Source: Rotaria macrura
Lineage: Eukaryota; Rotifera; Eurotatoria; Philodinida; Philodinidae
NCBI GenBank assembly: GCA_900239685.1
Contig: OENT01000101.1
Coordinates: 62,001 to 126,000, forward strand
Reading direction: 5' to 3'
DNA length: 64,000 nt
Below the pieces are notes generated by a model. It made no database searches and had not been told where the DNA came from. It saw nothing but the letters and a program-made list of their open reading frames with translations. Below are positions 51,200-64,000 of this stretch, piece after piece (position 1 is the stretch's first letter; each line of letters starts with the position of its first letter). A program made the position numbers and the translations under genes.

Positions 51200-52858
51200 C
51201 TAATGACAATTATAATTAGTGCATAGCTCCCGTTCCTTAAATACTTCAAATGTTGTTGGTATGAAAATGAAAAGAGCTCCAATAAAAGCTCCAGCTTGTG
51301 TTAATAGTCCATACCAAAAAAGACCTCGATGACCAGATGTTTTATTAAGATAATTTCCAAGAACAATTCGTTCATAATAAAATATTAAATAAACAAGTGC
51401 CCAAATAATGGCCTAAAAGAAATTATTTAAGCATTAGATAAAAACCGGTGAATAATTCAAGTTAAAAATTCTTACAATGATATATTTTCCAAAGCTTTGA
51501 TCGACAAAAGGTGAGCACGGCGATAAATAAGCTTTTTTTAAATTAAGAAAAATGTCTATGAAATATTAATATGTGAAAAGAATTCGAAACGAACCCGTTA
51601 GAAATATATAGACAAAACCTAGTGTTCCACAAATCGTTGATATAATGATTCCTAAAGTTGATGCAGTGAATAATTTTGGATAAAGTGAAGCAGTCAATGA
51701 AACTAGTGGATAACAGCATTGGCCTTAAGCAAAACCAATACTTTAGTTGTTGTTTTTTTCTAAATTAACAAACGAAAAATAAGAGAACTTACATAAAATG
51801 ATAACATAATGGAACGTCTCAGCTCCATACGGATTAAGTGAATAAGAATTCAATGATGGTATACATCCAATTAAAAGAATACTTGTCCAAAATATAATTA
51901 ATAAGTAACTTATTGTTCGATAAGTAAATTTTTCTTCTGTTTGATTGTCAGTTTTAGTAATAACTTCATCATTACCAACAGTTAAAAGTGAGCTTTGCAC
52001 ATTTTCTCCAATGATAACTTGTTCAGCTTGACTTTTTTGTTTTGTTTTCTGTTGAGTTTTCCAAAGTGCCACGAATGAAATAAATGATATCAACATAATC
52101 GCACTCAGACAAATTAAATATATTTGAACAGAAAATTGAGCAGGAAAATATATTGCTTTCATTTCTGTTGAATTTAGTGACACTTGAACACATTCTGGCT
52201 TTTGACCAACGCCCTGCCGTGTTCATTATTCAATGATGAAATAAATAAAATAGTTAAATAAGAAATATTTACCTGTAAAAGACCAAGCATAGCTGGAATT
52301 AATGACGATAAAGATTCTCCACCAAAGTAAATATTCAACCATTTATGATCGAAATGATTAACGAAAGGGAGATATGTAACTGATGATGTACAGTTAACCA
52401 GTGCAAGAAAAAAACCGAGAACTAACAAGAAAACTGAACGAGATTTGCCAAATATGTAAGCTTGTTTAAACCAAGTGAAAGAAAGTATTAATGGAACGGA
52501 TATTCCAACAGCAAATATAACACATATTGATGGAACTTCATAAGCAGATGATTTACCAATAAAATGTCGTATCAATGCTATTATTAATGGGCCTATATTG
52601 GCTATATTACTTGCCATACCTAGCTGAGGGGATAAAGCCCATCCTTCGGGCAAACTAGGTATTAATAGAGGTAACTCTATCCATATACCATTTAAATTAA
52701 GCCATGTTCCAATACCAAACAATCTATTTCAAGTTTCATTTTAGCTTTAAATTTCTTCACTATAAAAAGTTAACTTACAGAAATAAAATATAACCAATTA
52801 GTTTCTTTTTCTTGGATTCTTTTTTTTCACTGATATCAACTTTTTTTACGACTTCCAT
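51200..52858 (-). CDS. SLC52-family riboflavin transporter
   Basis: About six exons run from ATG at 52858 to TAG at 51202-51200. The SLC52 (RFVT) family imports riboflavin across the plasma membrane. The pattern matches the family: a short charged N-terminus, then LFGIGTWLNLNGIWIELPLL, a match to the family's GxWxxxNGIWVELP signature; LPEGWALSP; NCTSSVTYLPF; GESLSSLIPAMLGLLQ, a match to the GxGLSALLP segment; a charged cytoplasmic loop with many K, Q and E; then helices including IGCIPSLNSYSLNPYG and CCYPLVSLTASLYP. The C-terminal exon ends FKERELCTNYNCH with paired cysteines, as in relatives. Introns are short. A ttatttag acceptor-like site ends four bases before the ATG. It cannot be assigned to one vertebrate paralogue. 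Confidence 0.87.
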
Positions 52859-55834
52859 TCGACTAAATAACGAACAAAATGAAACAAAGTATCATGCTTT
52901 TACACTTTTATAAGCGATAGAGAACAATAAAAGAATGTGGCTTTATTAGATCGAGGGTCCTCTATAGCATACGTGAAACGATGTTGCCACTCATCATCAC
53001 ATACACTTTTCTTTTATATTATGTATGTATATATACATAATATATTTTTCTTCATTGGTTACATTTAAACAACCATTCAACTATTCGCAAATTCAATAAA
53101 CATATAACTTAACATTCGTTTTTTTCTCTTTCACTTGTTATATGTCTATCATATACAGGGAGTATTCATTGAATTTCAATCGAGTTTCTTTTACCTAGAT
53201 CTAAATTTTCAAATGCGCAACACTGATATTAAGACTTGAATTCGTATTATAGCATAAAGAAGTATTCTTTGAGTTCACTTTCTTTTGTTTCCACTCTAAA
53301 ATACCTTCGAATCAATTAAATAAATAAGATTATTTTATTACGGTTACCGTCTAGGATTCATGTTAGTATACCAACAAATTACAAGCTGCTCTAGATGTCG
53401 TATGAAAACATGGATTGATAATTTTGATTTAAAAAACTAAATCATAGAACCGACTACAACACTTTTGCATTAATACGTGTAAGTTATTGAGTATAGATAA
53501 ATCTCTTGAAAATTTACAAGTAAAAAAATGAACAACATCGATGAAGATCTTCTCTCAGAAAGATCTGTATAATTGAATAAAATTGATTGTTATTTATCAA
53601 CATCTATCTATGATATCTTTGATATTCAAAAGAGAAATTTGGCAAACATCTGTAACGAGTTGATTACAACTTCAATATTTAAAATATGACTTCTAAATTT
53701 GTATAAAGTACGATTTCCTTTGTCTTTCATTGGAAGGTTCTTAATTTAATCAGTTTCATATAGAAAAAAGTTCATGTACCCTTGAAGCAATATAGTTTTC
53801 AATTAATTAGTGTAAATCGATTCACTATTCGTTACAACATCCATGATAAACGAATAGTTTTTCTTCATACAAGAACGCCTTCGTTCAGTTTAAACAAGTA
53901 ATACAGATGTTTATTGAATATGATGATACTTATCTGCCGAAGAGTAACGAAACGAACGTAACAATATTCTATGATTACGTGCGTTGAACTTTTATCACTC
54001 ATTAAAGAAAAATTTTTGAAACTTATCTTGTGCAAGAATTGTTTCATCGATAATAAAATAAATATTTCGGCAGAGTATCATATAGTTGTATGAAACGAAT
54101 ACGAAATTTATTTAAGTCAAGTTATATTGTATGGAACTTCTTATCCGGCAGTATATGTAAATTTCGATTTTTGTGAATAACTTACAGATTTGATATTTGC
54201 ATCACAAATATCATCTGGAAAAATGATATGGAAAGAGAGTAACCTAAAATAATACAAAAACATTTTTCGAAGAAGACTTTCTATATTTATATGACTCTAG
54301 TCTTGCAGAAACATATCTATTAGATGAAATGTATTCTCGAATGTGTTGTACTTTGGTATAATTGACAAATAGGGATCAACTCAAATTTCAATAAAGACAG
54401 ACACTAATAAATCTACATAGAAAGACGATGAAAACTATATGTTTATCTGTGGGTTGTTGTATTCTTTTTCGGCGTCAGAAGAAAACATTTGTTGCAACAC
54501 CATAGATTTTGATATATTCAAGGTCCTCCAAATAAATGATTCGATTTATAACAAGCTTATTTATCTTGAGTTTCGTATGGTATGACCTCTGTATCAATAT
54601 TGAATAGACAAAAACAAAGTCATTGTATTTCAATAAAAATATTGCATTCGAAATTCTTTTTAAAACTACACATTTATTTTAACTATATTGATTACATCAA
54701 AAGACAATTAAACTTGAACTTTGAATTAAATTTCTACGTTGATAATAGTCTCGTTTCTATATTATCCTGTCGACATTGACACAGAATCCATGTAACTTGT
54801 ATTGACTTTCGACGTGTTATTTCAAGTACGCTATCGACACAGTCAAGAGAATGTACACGTATCTTGTATTGATCAATCACGTTTTTCTAGTTTACAGTCT
54901 ATATATCATTTAGGATTATCATTAAGTATGAATACTTAAACAAGAGCTATGAGCTGAAAACACATTTGATGCGTATAACCACATTCCATATTGACATTAA
55001 CACATACGGTGCTTATCTTTTATCCATGAAAAAAAATGAACTATTTTATAATTTCGATTTCAATTTTCCGTTGAAGAAAAATCTTTAAGTTTGATATATG
55101 TTATCGATTTCAAGGCTATGAGAACGCTACAAAGAATTGTTCTTGTATTTTTCATATAAAAGAACAGAATTAGTATTATCATTGATGCATAGGAATTGAT
55201 CAAACAACATAATAAAGAAGTTTTTGATTGCATTCTATGCTCGAGTAAGTTTTGACAACGAGTTTTTACTTATGTTCTTTAAAACGATTGCACTATTATC
55301 TAGAAATCAAACATGACTAGAGTACAGTTTGATTGTGTAGATTAATAGGACATGCATAGGAAAACGTTTGAATACATTCCGATCTAAATACAAGCTCATA
55401 ATAGAGTTCATTTCGTGCAAAAGTGCAATTAATCAGTTAGAAGATTTACTTTAGATAAGATCTACATATATCCTTTCGATTGTCATCATTTTATGATAAT
55501 GATGATCCGAATCGTATAAAATTCGTTTACATAATGCATCGTCGTCTTAAGATGAATATATGAATAAATAATGGTTACAGTTGAATAAACATATTGTAAA
55601 AATGATTTATTTATTGATCGTATTCATTGAGATTAAAATGAATGAAAATCGATAATGAGTTACTTAGTTTTCTTTTTCATTGCATAATATTCAATGTATC
55701 GCTTGAATGGCTTCATATCTTCTGAATAAAGAAGATTCTTAAACTTAGACACAATTCTCGTCAAAATTTTCCTCTTGACATATATCTATGTATATTTATA
55801 TATATATAATTCTTAAGGTATTTAGATCAATAAA
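52859..55834. other. AT-rich intergenic region
   Basis: Divergent promoters of the riboflavin transporter and the condensation-domain gene must lie here. I see no coding sequence and no distinctive element. Confidence 0.4.
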
Positions 55835-57377
55835 ATGGCACGAGAAATAAGTAATGAATGGAAACGATTAAATATTAACAAAGGTTTTTATTTTTGATCG
55901 AAACATTAAATGAAAACCTAGTTCTAAAATTCTTTTTATAGGTCAATGTTCATATAGTCAAGAACGTATTTGGCTCGATGATCAAATTCGAGAGAATTTC
56001 GTTAGAAGCAGTGAAAACATGCACAATTACAATTCAGTTATGGTATATAGAATAGAAGATGGATTTTTATCGATAAAACGTTTTCGTCAAGCAATAAAAT
56101 TATTAGTCAATAAACATGAAGCATTTCGAACATCAATAGACTACGATGTAAATGAAAATTACGTGAAACAAACAATTAATTCATCGGATTCTGATATCTA
56201 TTCATATGAATTAACATATGTCAATGTTAATGATATGGAAAAAGTTAATGAGATTATTTCGAAAGAAGAAATTTTGAAAGAATTTGATTTAAATGAAGGT
56301 AGAATTATTCGTTGTCATTTGTTGAAGCAGAAAGATGAAGAAAAAAATCGTTTAAATAAAGATGATTATGTTCTACTCGTATATCATCATTCAGCTATTG
56401 ATGAATATTCAAAATATTTAATTTTGAAAGAATTAATATTTGCATATCAACATGGAAAATTAAATACAGACGATAATCAATTAAGATTTATTGATTATTC
56501 ATATTATGAACGTCAATGGGATATGACGAATTGTGAAGAATTTTGGCATGAGATATTTGCCGATTATAATTTTCATCATAGAATAAAACTTCCCTACGAT
56601 CATAAATTAGAGACAATATCGACTGGTTCGTATTATTCATTTAATATTGATAAATCATTAACTCGACAAATATTTCGTTATAAAACAAAGAAAAATATTA
56701 ATCTATTTCGAATGTTTTTATCAACATTTTATATTTATCTATTTAAATTAACACAAGATACAGATATATGTATAACAGGTGTTACACCAAATCGTTGCCG
56801 TGAAGAATTAAATAATATAATTGGACCATTTGAAAATATAATTGTTTACAGACATGAATTAGATCCACATTTAACTTTTGATCAATTCACTGAAAAAATT
56901 CAACAACTATGTTCAAATATTAAAGAACATTGTTGGTATCCATTTCAACAATTAGTTGCATATGCAAGAAAATTTTCGAATAAACAATATCCATTTTCTC
57001 AAGCATCACTTCGTGTTTACATTGAAGATGATCAATGGCATCTCGATCCAACTAATAATCTGATTTTAAGACAAATTTCATTAACAGATAATAACATAGT
57101 TGAACGAAATACGAAATTAACACCGATTGATCTAACATTAAATGTAGTATGTAATATGGAAAAACAAACGATACGATTTTATTTCGACTATTCGAATGGA
57201 GTTTTCGAACACGATACAATAAAACTATTAGCTGAAAGATATCAAAAACTACTTAAGCATTTATTTGATGTTTCATCGAATTTCTATTTAGACGAAGAAC
57301 CAATTTACAAATTGTCAATTATTTTACCATTCGAAGAACAACTTATGCACAATATTAATCCAAATATACGTGATTGA
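55835..57377 (+). CDS. Stand-alone NRPS-type condensation-domain protein
   Basis: Two exons, 55835-55883 and 55942-57377, are joined in phase 1 by a 58-base intron and encode 494 residues. The whole protein corresponds to one condensation (C) domain, the unit that forms amide or ester bonds in nonribosomal peptide synthetases. Visible are the N-terminal C1-like motif SYSQERIW (20-27), the active-site motif YHHSAIDE (164-171), matching HHxxxDG with both His and the Asp kept but Gly replaced by Glu, and IGPFENIIVYR (310-320), matching the GxFxNTxxLR motif. No adenylation or carrier domain lies beside it in 2.9 kb on either side. NRPS genes are rare in animals but reported in bdelloids as acquired genes. 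The added intron shows it is a resident eukaryotic gene, not contamination. Activity and substrates are unknown. Confidence 0.85.
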
Positions 57378-60355
57378 CACTTGTTTTGCTCAATTATAAC
57401 AAGATTGACATTCATTCATTTTATAATCGATTTTTATTGATAGGATAACGAAAATCTGCATGCCAAATAATATTTGTTAAGTTTTTTTTTTAATCGTGCC
57501 TCAAAAATTTTACTGTGCATGCTGGTAGCTGGAATTTGCCAATCTTCATTTTCATTTGAATAAATCAATGGGACAATTTTATTCAACTATCATTCTAGAG
57601 TAGATTTTTACGGAAGAATTCATACGTTTCAATGAAAAAAGCTAGTCGATGAGCTGAATAATAGTACAATGATAGCAACTAATCGAAAAAATAATATATG
57701 TTACACAAATAATGAAATCCTTAAAAGATTTTCATGAGATCTATAGCGAATCTCCATTTTTTCATGTGAGCTGCAACTAAATGATTATCGATTAAAGTCT
57801 CTAGCAGTGTACAAATCAGTGTAATTTATAATGAAATCGTAAAAAATTCTGTGCTCAAAGCTTTCAGATCCCGAAAACGAACCATGTGATAAACTATCTT
57901 TTTTCTAGTCGGCATGAAAGTCGTACAGTTACTTGCATCTTTATTTTTCAAAAACTCAGTTGTATATTCTTGTAATTCTATTAAAAATAACAGGTTCGAA
58001 TCGATCAACTATATGCAATACTGCTAATGAAAGGATATAAAATAGCGCAAGTTTCTATTGTCACTTTACATATCATATATACAGTTGTGTGATTTCCTAC
58101 GCTCTTAATATGTCAGTTTGGAGACCACATCATCATCCTTCAAATTGACAAGAAGAAATGATTGCACAAGTTAACTTCTCGATATGAACATAGGAGCTTA
58201 GAAAGATAACGCTGTAAACCTGCTGCTACTTGCAAATATGTACAAAAGTAAAAATCTAGATCGCACAACACTTACAGAATTTGAACTGAATGTTAGGGTA
58301 TGTTTCTGAAAAGAACTTTTCTTACAACTTCGAATCATTCCTTAAGTTATTTTTGTCTCATAGTCAATCGTTAAACCATTTTCAGTAAAGAAAAACGAAA
58401 GGAAATTTCTCAATGGACAACACCGAAGAGAATAAGGTGGCTATTCAATCTAGTTGGATTGATGTATACAGAAATTGTCATGTTGTAACTGATCCCATGA
58501 CTGATAAATGTCATAATCCAGTATCTAAATTTTTACAATATTATTATATCTCTTTCTTTCATTAAGGAATCTATACTCTTCTTCGGTCATGTTACATTTG
58601 TATAGTATGTGCTATACTGAGAACCATATGCATAAATGCAGTTACAGTTCATCGTTTACAAGGTTAACGCACCGAATTGAGTCGTTTTTCTCTAGAGAAT
58701 GATAAATTCATGGACGTTCATCGATGATAGAGTTAGAACAAATTTGAATGTACTTGAAAAAATAAAGATTGAAATATTCATCGACTGAAAATTCATCGTA
58801 TTGACTTCATGCGTGAAATGCAACGATCAATACAGAACTGAAGACTTGAAATGCGACAGTTTTCTTAGATATTCAACACATTGTTGAGTATATTCATTGT
58901 CATCTCACCTTGTACTTTAATGCGCACTAATACTTCGATGTTTCATGTAACACAAGGTTAATATCGATATTAACATTTTGATTTATATCAAAGCTTATTC
59001 GAAGTTTTTTTCGATTTAATATTTGTGTTTTGACACAGACTGATTGAAAATAGCCATAGATCATGATTTTGAATCATACAAATCGATGGTATTTTTCATA
59101 TTGATACGATTTTACGTCTTGCATCGAATTTTAAACATGTTTTTTTTTTATTTCTTGAAATAATGTACGTGCGGTAAAGTTTGTCTACTCTTGGTAAAGT
59201 TCTTCAAAATTTCTTTCCTTTGTAAGAAGTTTGCATTGCAGTTTGTTTTAACTTGAGATCTTTTTACTAAGTGATTGAAGAACTTAGATGTAGCTATGAG
59301 AGAAGGAGAAAACAGAATTCTTCGTCAAACCAATCAGTGCCAGTCTCTGATCACACTTCGATGTTTTTCTTTATTCTTAGAGATAAAGTGTTTAGGATTT
59401 GTCTACTATTTACCTACGAGTTTATATGACAAGTGGGATTAGATTTTCTCTCGTATTAAGTTATGAATATAAAACATCAATTAAAACTAACGCAAAATCT
59501 TTCGATACATCCATGACAACTGCGATAAGACTGAAAGGTTCATGTAAAACACTTACAAGTGTAGAATGTATGATATAAGTATGGCTTGAACTCGTTAACC
59601 AATATCAACATACTCATTTCTTGAAAATAAAATTAATAATCGAATGCTGAGTAAGTGGTGATCTGAAAGATTTCAAGCATGAATATGATTTGTCACAACA
59701 CTTACGATATATATTAAAACAAGAATCGTAAGATTTTCTATCTAATTTCCCGGTATGATGAAGCATTAAATGATGGTCAAAGGATGAGAATTGTTTTAAG
59801 TTGAAAATAGTTTATATGGCAATAAAAAACTATCGACTATTTCTCTCTTCTATGAAATAACGAAGCATTCTGTCTTCGTGTAAAACAAAGTTAATGTACT
59901 TGTTTACCTTCAATTTTAACGTTACATTCAAAAATTCATTATCAATGATTTACTATTGTTAAACTCAAAAGATACGAGATTTAAATCTTTCTAAAGATCA
60001 AATAATGTTCCAAATTTACGACTTAGTGAATATAATTTGAATTTTATTTTCTCAAAGAATACCTGATATTAACTAGAATTAAAATTTTTTTGAACTATCA
60101 TACAATAAACAGGTGTTAGTCAAGCGTTACTTACTATCGCCTACGTATACTGTCTTGTTTGATTTGATTAGATAATTCTTTGTTAATGTTCAATTGATAT
60201 ATGTTGATGACGTATTTTTCGTGATCATGATTAAAATAGACAAGAAAAGATTTGTTCAAGACAGAAAAATATCTTTGTCAAAATTCGAAAAAAAAAACAT
60301 TCGTATTAAACATATTCAAAGAGAAAATAGTTTATTTAACAAAAGAAACAGAAAA
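57378..60355. other. AT-rich intergenic region
   Basis: Contains the convergent 3' ends of the condensation-domain gene and the phosphotransferase gene. No coding or repeat structure could be supported. Confidence 0.4.
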
Positions 60356-61517
60356 TTATTTTTTGAGTGCATGTTCAGCATGCCAAAGAGCTCTTTTATA
60401 ATAAAATTCCATGGCTTTAAGTCCTTGAAATTTGTCTCTTTGATGAATATATTGCCAATAAATAAAAGTAAAATCTTCGATAGCACATAAAATAATTTCA
60501 TCAACGATCAATTGAAACACTTCTTGTTCAGTTTGTGATGAAACTCTTGCTGTACCTCCTGACATTTGTTTCATATATTCTTCGATGAAAATTCTCATTC
60601 TATCAACATCAGTTATTATAGATGGAGAAGATGATGTACAAAATGTTGATAAACAAACAGCTAAATCACGCCATAATGTATCATGATTCACATTTTCGAA
60701 ATCTAATAGGGCAATAACACGATTGTCACGAGACCAAACAACTTTACTAGGACGAAGATTTCGATGAATTGGATAACTACGAATTATGTTTGTCTTTTGT
60801 TGACGTGATAATGAATCACGTAGCAATCGACATAACAATGGATAACATCCAACAAAGTATTGACTAACTAAATCTATTCCACTTGTTGTCGTAGTTGTCG
60901 TAGTTATTGTTGTTGTTGTTGATACAATAGATGAAGATTGAGGAATTCCATCCTGATTTAGATCGATAGGAATAAAAGAAAAACAAATTATACAAAAAGA
61001 ATGCTTTCACTAGTGATTTATTTACTGCAGCTTGTTTAAGTTCATCAAGAAGATGTTCTCGAGTCGTACTTCTTTTATTTGTTGCTAATGACGGTGAGTG
61101 TGTCATTAAAAACTGATGATATTTTGATATACATTTAGCTAATGAAATAAGTTCTTTTTCGTCGAATAAATGTGACGTATCATTATCAGCATAAACTTTT
61201 CCATCAATATATTCATATAGCCAATATCTTCCATTAGCATGAGATTGTCCTGTTACCGTTGATATTGGTAAGGGTACACGATATTCATTCGATAGAAATC
61301 TATTTAAATCAACTAAATATTGAAGTTCAAAATCAAGAGAATTGGTCGATAATGATGATGCACTTTTCAATACATATGATACACCACCACTCGATGAAAT
61401 CAACCAATTACGTGTTGATAATTTTGATAGGGTTATCGGTGTTGTTGGATCTATTGAAGCAAATAAATGAGGCCAATGACATGACAATATATGTTCTAAA
61501 TCTTCGGGATTTTCCAT
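60356..61517 (-). CDS. APH/homoserine-kinase-like phosphotransferase, possible pseudokinase
   Basis: Two exons, 61517-61011 and 60952-60356, are joined in phase 0 by a 58-base intron and give about 367 residues. The fold resembles the aminoglycoside phosphotransferase/homoserine kinase II family: an N-lobe with NWLISSSGGVSYVLK (the lysine would bind ATP), RYWLYEYIDGKVY at the hinge, and a C-lobe. The catalytic loop, normally HGDxHxxN, reads HRNLRPSK (about residues 231-239), so the catalytic Asp is Asn and the metal-binding Asn is Lys. The later metal-binding Asp in LLDFEN is kept. Both changes are clear in the sequence; the frame is intact, so this may be a non-catalytic protein. A threonine run (ACA/ACT/ACG repeats) lies at the start of exon 2. 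It sits 172 bases downstream of ALDH7A1 on the same strand. Confidence 0.75.
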
Positions 61518-61689
61518 TTAGATATTTTTGACGTTCACTTTTTTACAACAATTTTAACATCTAAAAAATTCTTCTTATTTATTAGTATCAGATCAGAATG
61601 AAATGCAGAGAAAAAGAAAATTTCAATATTTAGGATTTACGATGGACGTTTAAAAAAAGCTGGTATAAAATGAAAACCAAACCATTCTA

Positions 61690-63833
61690 TTATGTAAATT
61701 TAATGCCTTGGGCAAGTGGAAGTTCTTTCGAATAATTGATTGTGCTATTCAATTCAAAGAAAGTTATTAGAATACAATAAAAACGAAGAAAAATATCCAA
61801 CAAACCATGTCGATCGTCTCATATATTGTTTCCATGAATCTGAACCTGATTCTCGACCACCACCTGTATGTTTTTCTCCACCGAAAGCACCACCAATTTC
61901 AGCACCACTAGTGGGAATGTTCACATTAACCTATGAAAATAAAGTAAAGTGAAAATACATCAAAACAAGACTCGAAATTTCTTTTACAATTCCACAATCA
62001 GAACCATTAGGACCGATCCATTTGAATAGAAATTCAGGATTAGTTGTAAATATTGAACTTGATAAACCTTGATCAACTTCATTGTTCCATTGAACAGCAT
62101 CTTCGAATGTCTTTTCAAAATAATGTTCACTTATAGACAAAAGAAAAAGTCAACGAAAGAAAATCGAATTACTTTGCATTTAAGAACATAGAGTATAGGA
62201 GCAAATGTTTCTTGATGAACAATTGGATTGTCATGATTAAGTTCTGTTACTATAGTTGGTTGAACGAAATTTCCTTTACGTTCTGTATAAACTTGTCCAC
62301 CATAGAATATCTTTCCACCACTTTGTGTAACTTGTTCTAAAGCTTTTTTATACGATTCGACTGACTGTTTCGTATGTAAAGGTCCATAGAGAATATTTTT
62401 TTCAAATGGTTCACCAATTCGAGTTTCAATTTGTTCATAGGCATGACGAAGACGAACTAGTACTTCATCATAAATTCCTTCTTGAACGATCTAATTTAAT
62501 AAAACAACAAAACAAAAAGCATCATTATTTTTGTTCTCGAGGGATTCTGTAAAATAAAATAACCTACAAGACGTCTCGCTGTCGTACAACGTTGTCCAGC
62601 TGTTCCAACGGCAGCAAAAAAGACTGCCGGAATAGCAAGTGTAAGATCAGCATCATTCATAATAATAATCGCATTATTTCCACCTAATTCAAGAATCGTT
62701 CGACCAAAACGTGCTTGAACCGTTAAAGCAACTTGTTTTCCAACTTGACATGAACCCGTAAATGAAACGAGTGGAATTCTTTTATCTTCACTAATCGATT
62801 TTCCAATATCCGATCCACCACATATTAATGTTGAAAGACCACCCGGCAAATTATTTCGTGCCAGTACGCGTTCCACGATTTTCGTTGTTGCTATACTTGT
62901 TAAAGGAGTTGTTGGAGCACCTTTCCTTGAAAAAATAATTTTATTTTACGAAACGACAATCTATTGTCGTGTTTTTGCTAAGAACGTTTTCTTTTACCAT
63001 AGAGTTACATTGCCACAAGCAAGTGCTACAGCTTGATTCCATCCAAAAACAGCACAAGGAAAATTAAATGCCGTTATTACTCCGATGATTCCCAATGGAT
63101 TCCATTGTTCCATTAATACATGACCAGGACCTTTTACGTAGATTTTTTTAATCATTTAAATGAAAATATCTTTGATTTGATCAATGAACTTACGTTCCGA
63201 AGGTAAAACTTTTCCTTCGTACATTCGTGAAAGACCAACAGCATAATCACAAATATCAATGAATTCTTGAACTTCACCAACACCTTCAGGAAGAATTTTT
63301 CCCATTTCCATTGAGATCTATTTTATTTGTATCATTAAATAGAAAATTATCACAAACTACGAACTAGTTTGCCAAGTGGTTGAAGATTTTTTCTTAGTTC
63401 ATCACCGATTTGTCGAACAATATCACCACGTTTTGGTGCAGGAACATTTGACCATGTTTTGAAAGCTTGCAAAGATGATTCAACAATACGATGATAATCT
63501 TCCAAGGAGCCTTGACGAACACGAGCAATCGGTTCATTTGTTGCTGGATTGATAGAATCAATGAACTTTTATTTGAATATTGATTCAAGGAAGAAAAAAA
63601 ACATCAAAATATAAAGCACAATAGCGGCAACATACCTCTCCATTGCCAAACCATTTACCATCAAATACGCCGAGATTTTCTTCCTCTAATCCTAGTTCAT
63701 TAAGAAAGGGTGAATAAGCTGAATTAGAAATTAAATATTTTGACGATTCATTCGAAGCCATTCTTCGACAAACTAAATTGATATTAAAATGTTTAGGTCT
63801 AAATAACTGACGAACGAAAACAGGAATTATCAT
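61690..63833 (-). CDS. ALDH7A1: Alpha-aminoadipic semialdehyde dehydrogenase (antiquitin)
   Basis: About nine exons run from ATG at 63833 to TAA at 61692-61690. ALDH7A1 oxidises aminoadipic semialdehyde in lysine breakdown and also acts on betaine and lipid aldehydes. The N-terminus ([17 protein letters not shown]) is basic and hydrophobic, like a mitochondrial presequence, and a second Met (MASNES) could start a cytosolic form. Matching segments in order are [47 protein letters not shown], the catalytic Glu in LELGGNNA, the catalytic Cys in [45 protein letters not shown] and the C-terminal LPLAQGIKF. All catalytic residues are present and the length is near the usual ~540. It is the best-conserved gene of the window and probably functional. 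Confidence 0.93.
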
Positions 63834-64000
63834 ATTCGGTAATTTTTACGAGTTTCACCCAAGAAAAACAAAACAGCTGCTCGCCTTTCTTTTCATTTTT
63901 TTCTATTGGCTGTTTTAATAACTAATCTTTTGGAAACTTGAAAGCAACCGAAGAAATTTCAATTGGAATTATTAATTATTTATTGTTTCTTTAGCTTAGA

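Noticed and set aside
57992-58001. GGTTCGAATC, resembling a tRNA T-loop
   Set aside because: The flanks do not form acceptor, D or anticodon stems. I found no convincing tRNA in the window.
1-64000. CRISPR arrays, bacterial operons, integrons or prophage
   Set aside because: No spaced repeats or bacterial gene organisation; the introns show this is eukaryotic nuclear DNA.

Overview
The window is animal nuclear DNA and fits a bdelloid rotifer best. It is AT-rich. The genes have spliceosomal GT-AG introns, mostly 55-90 bases, and many are clearly animal orthologues: TTLL10, TADA2B, AVL9, an SLC52 riboflavin transporter, ALDH7A1 and an MFSD11/UNC93 relative. Alongside these sit genes unusual for animals: a stand-alone NRPS-type condensation-domain protein, a VWA protein with an intronless coding region, and a homoserine-kinase-like phosphotransferase. 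T-rich AG acceptors directly in front of several start codons fit spliced-leader trans-splicing, which is known in bdelloids. The taxon is inferred from these traits, not proven.

Layout. 0.4-1.3 kb: a divergent pair of small secreted-protein genes. 1.3-11.1 kb: gene-poor sequence with decayed repeats. 11.1-14.9 kb (minus): a flavin monoamine-oxidase-type gene carrying two DNA-transposon-like insertions. One lies in an intron. The other, hAT-like with a perfect 8-bp target duplication, lies in an exon and contains an assembly gap. 16.3-19.0 kb (minus): TTLL10-like glycylase. 19.3-24.9 kb: gene-poor, with a foldback MITE. 24.95-27.36 kb (minus): MFSD11/UNC93-like transporter with two in-frame stops, probably a pseudogene. 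31.5-34.5 kb (plus): TADA2B. 36.3-41.6 kb (minus): AVL9 with one 3-kb intron. 47.4-48.7 kb (minus): VWA protein. 51.2-52.9 kb (minus): SLC52-type transporter. 55.8-57.4 kb (plus): condensation-domain protein. 60.4-61.5 kb and 61.7-63.8 kb (both minus, 172 bases apart): APH-fold phosphotransferase-like protein with a degenerate catalytic loop, and ALDH7A1.

The genes do not form one pathway. The closest functional pairing is ALDH7A1 (lysine catabolism) with the kinase-like gene just downstream, which could share a transcript. The main points of interest are the precise hAT-type disruption of the amine-oxidase reading frame, the stand-alone condensation domain and the possible pseudokinase. Long stretches between genes show no coding signal that I can support.
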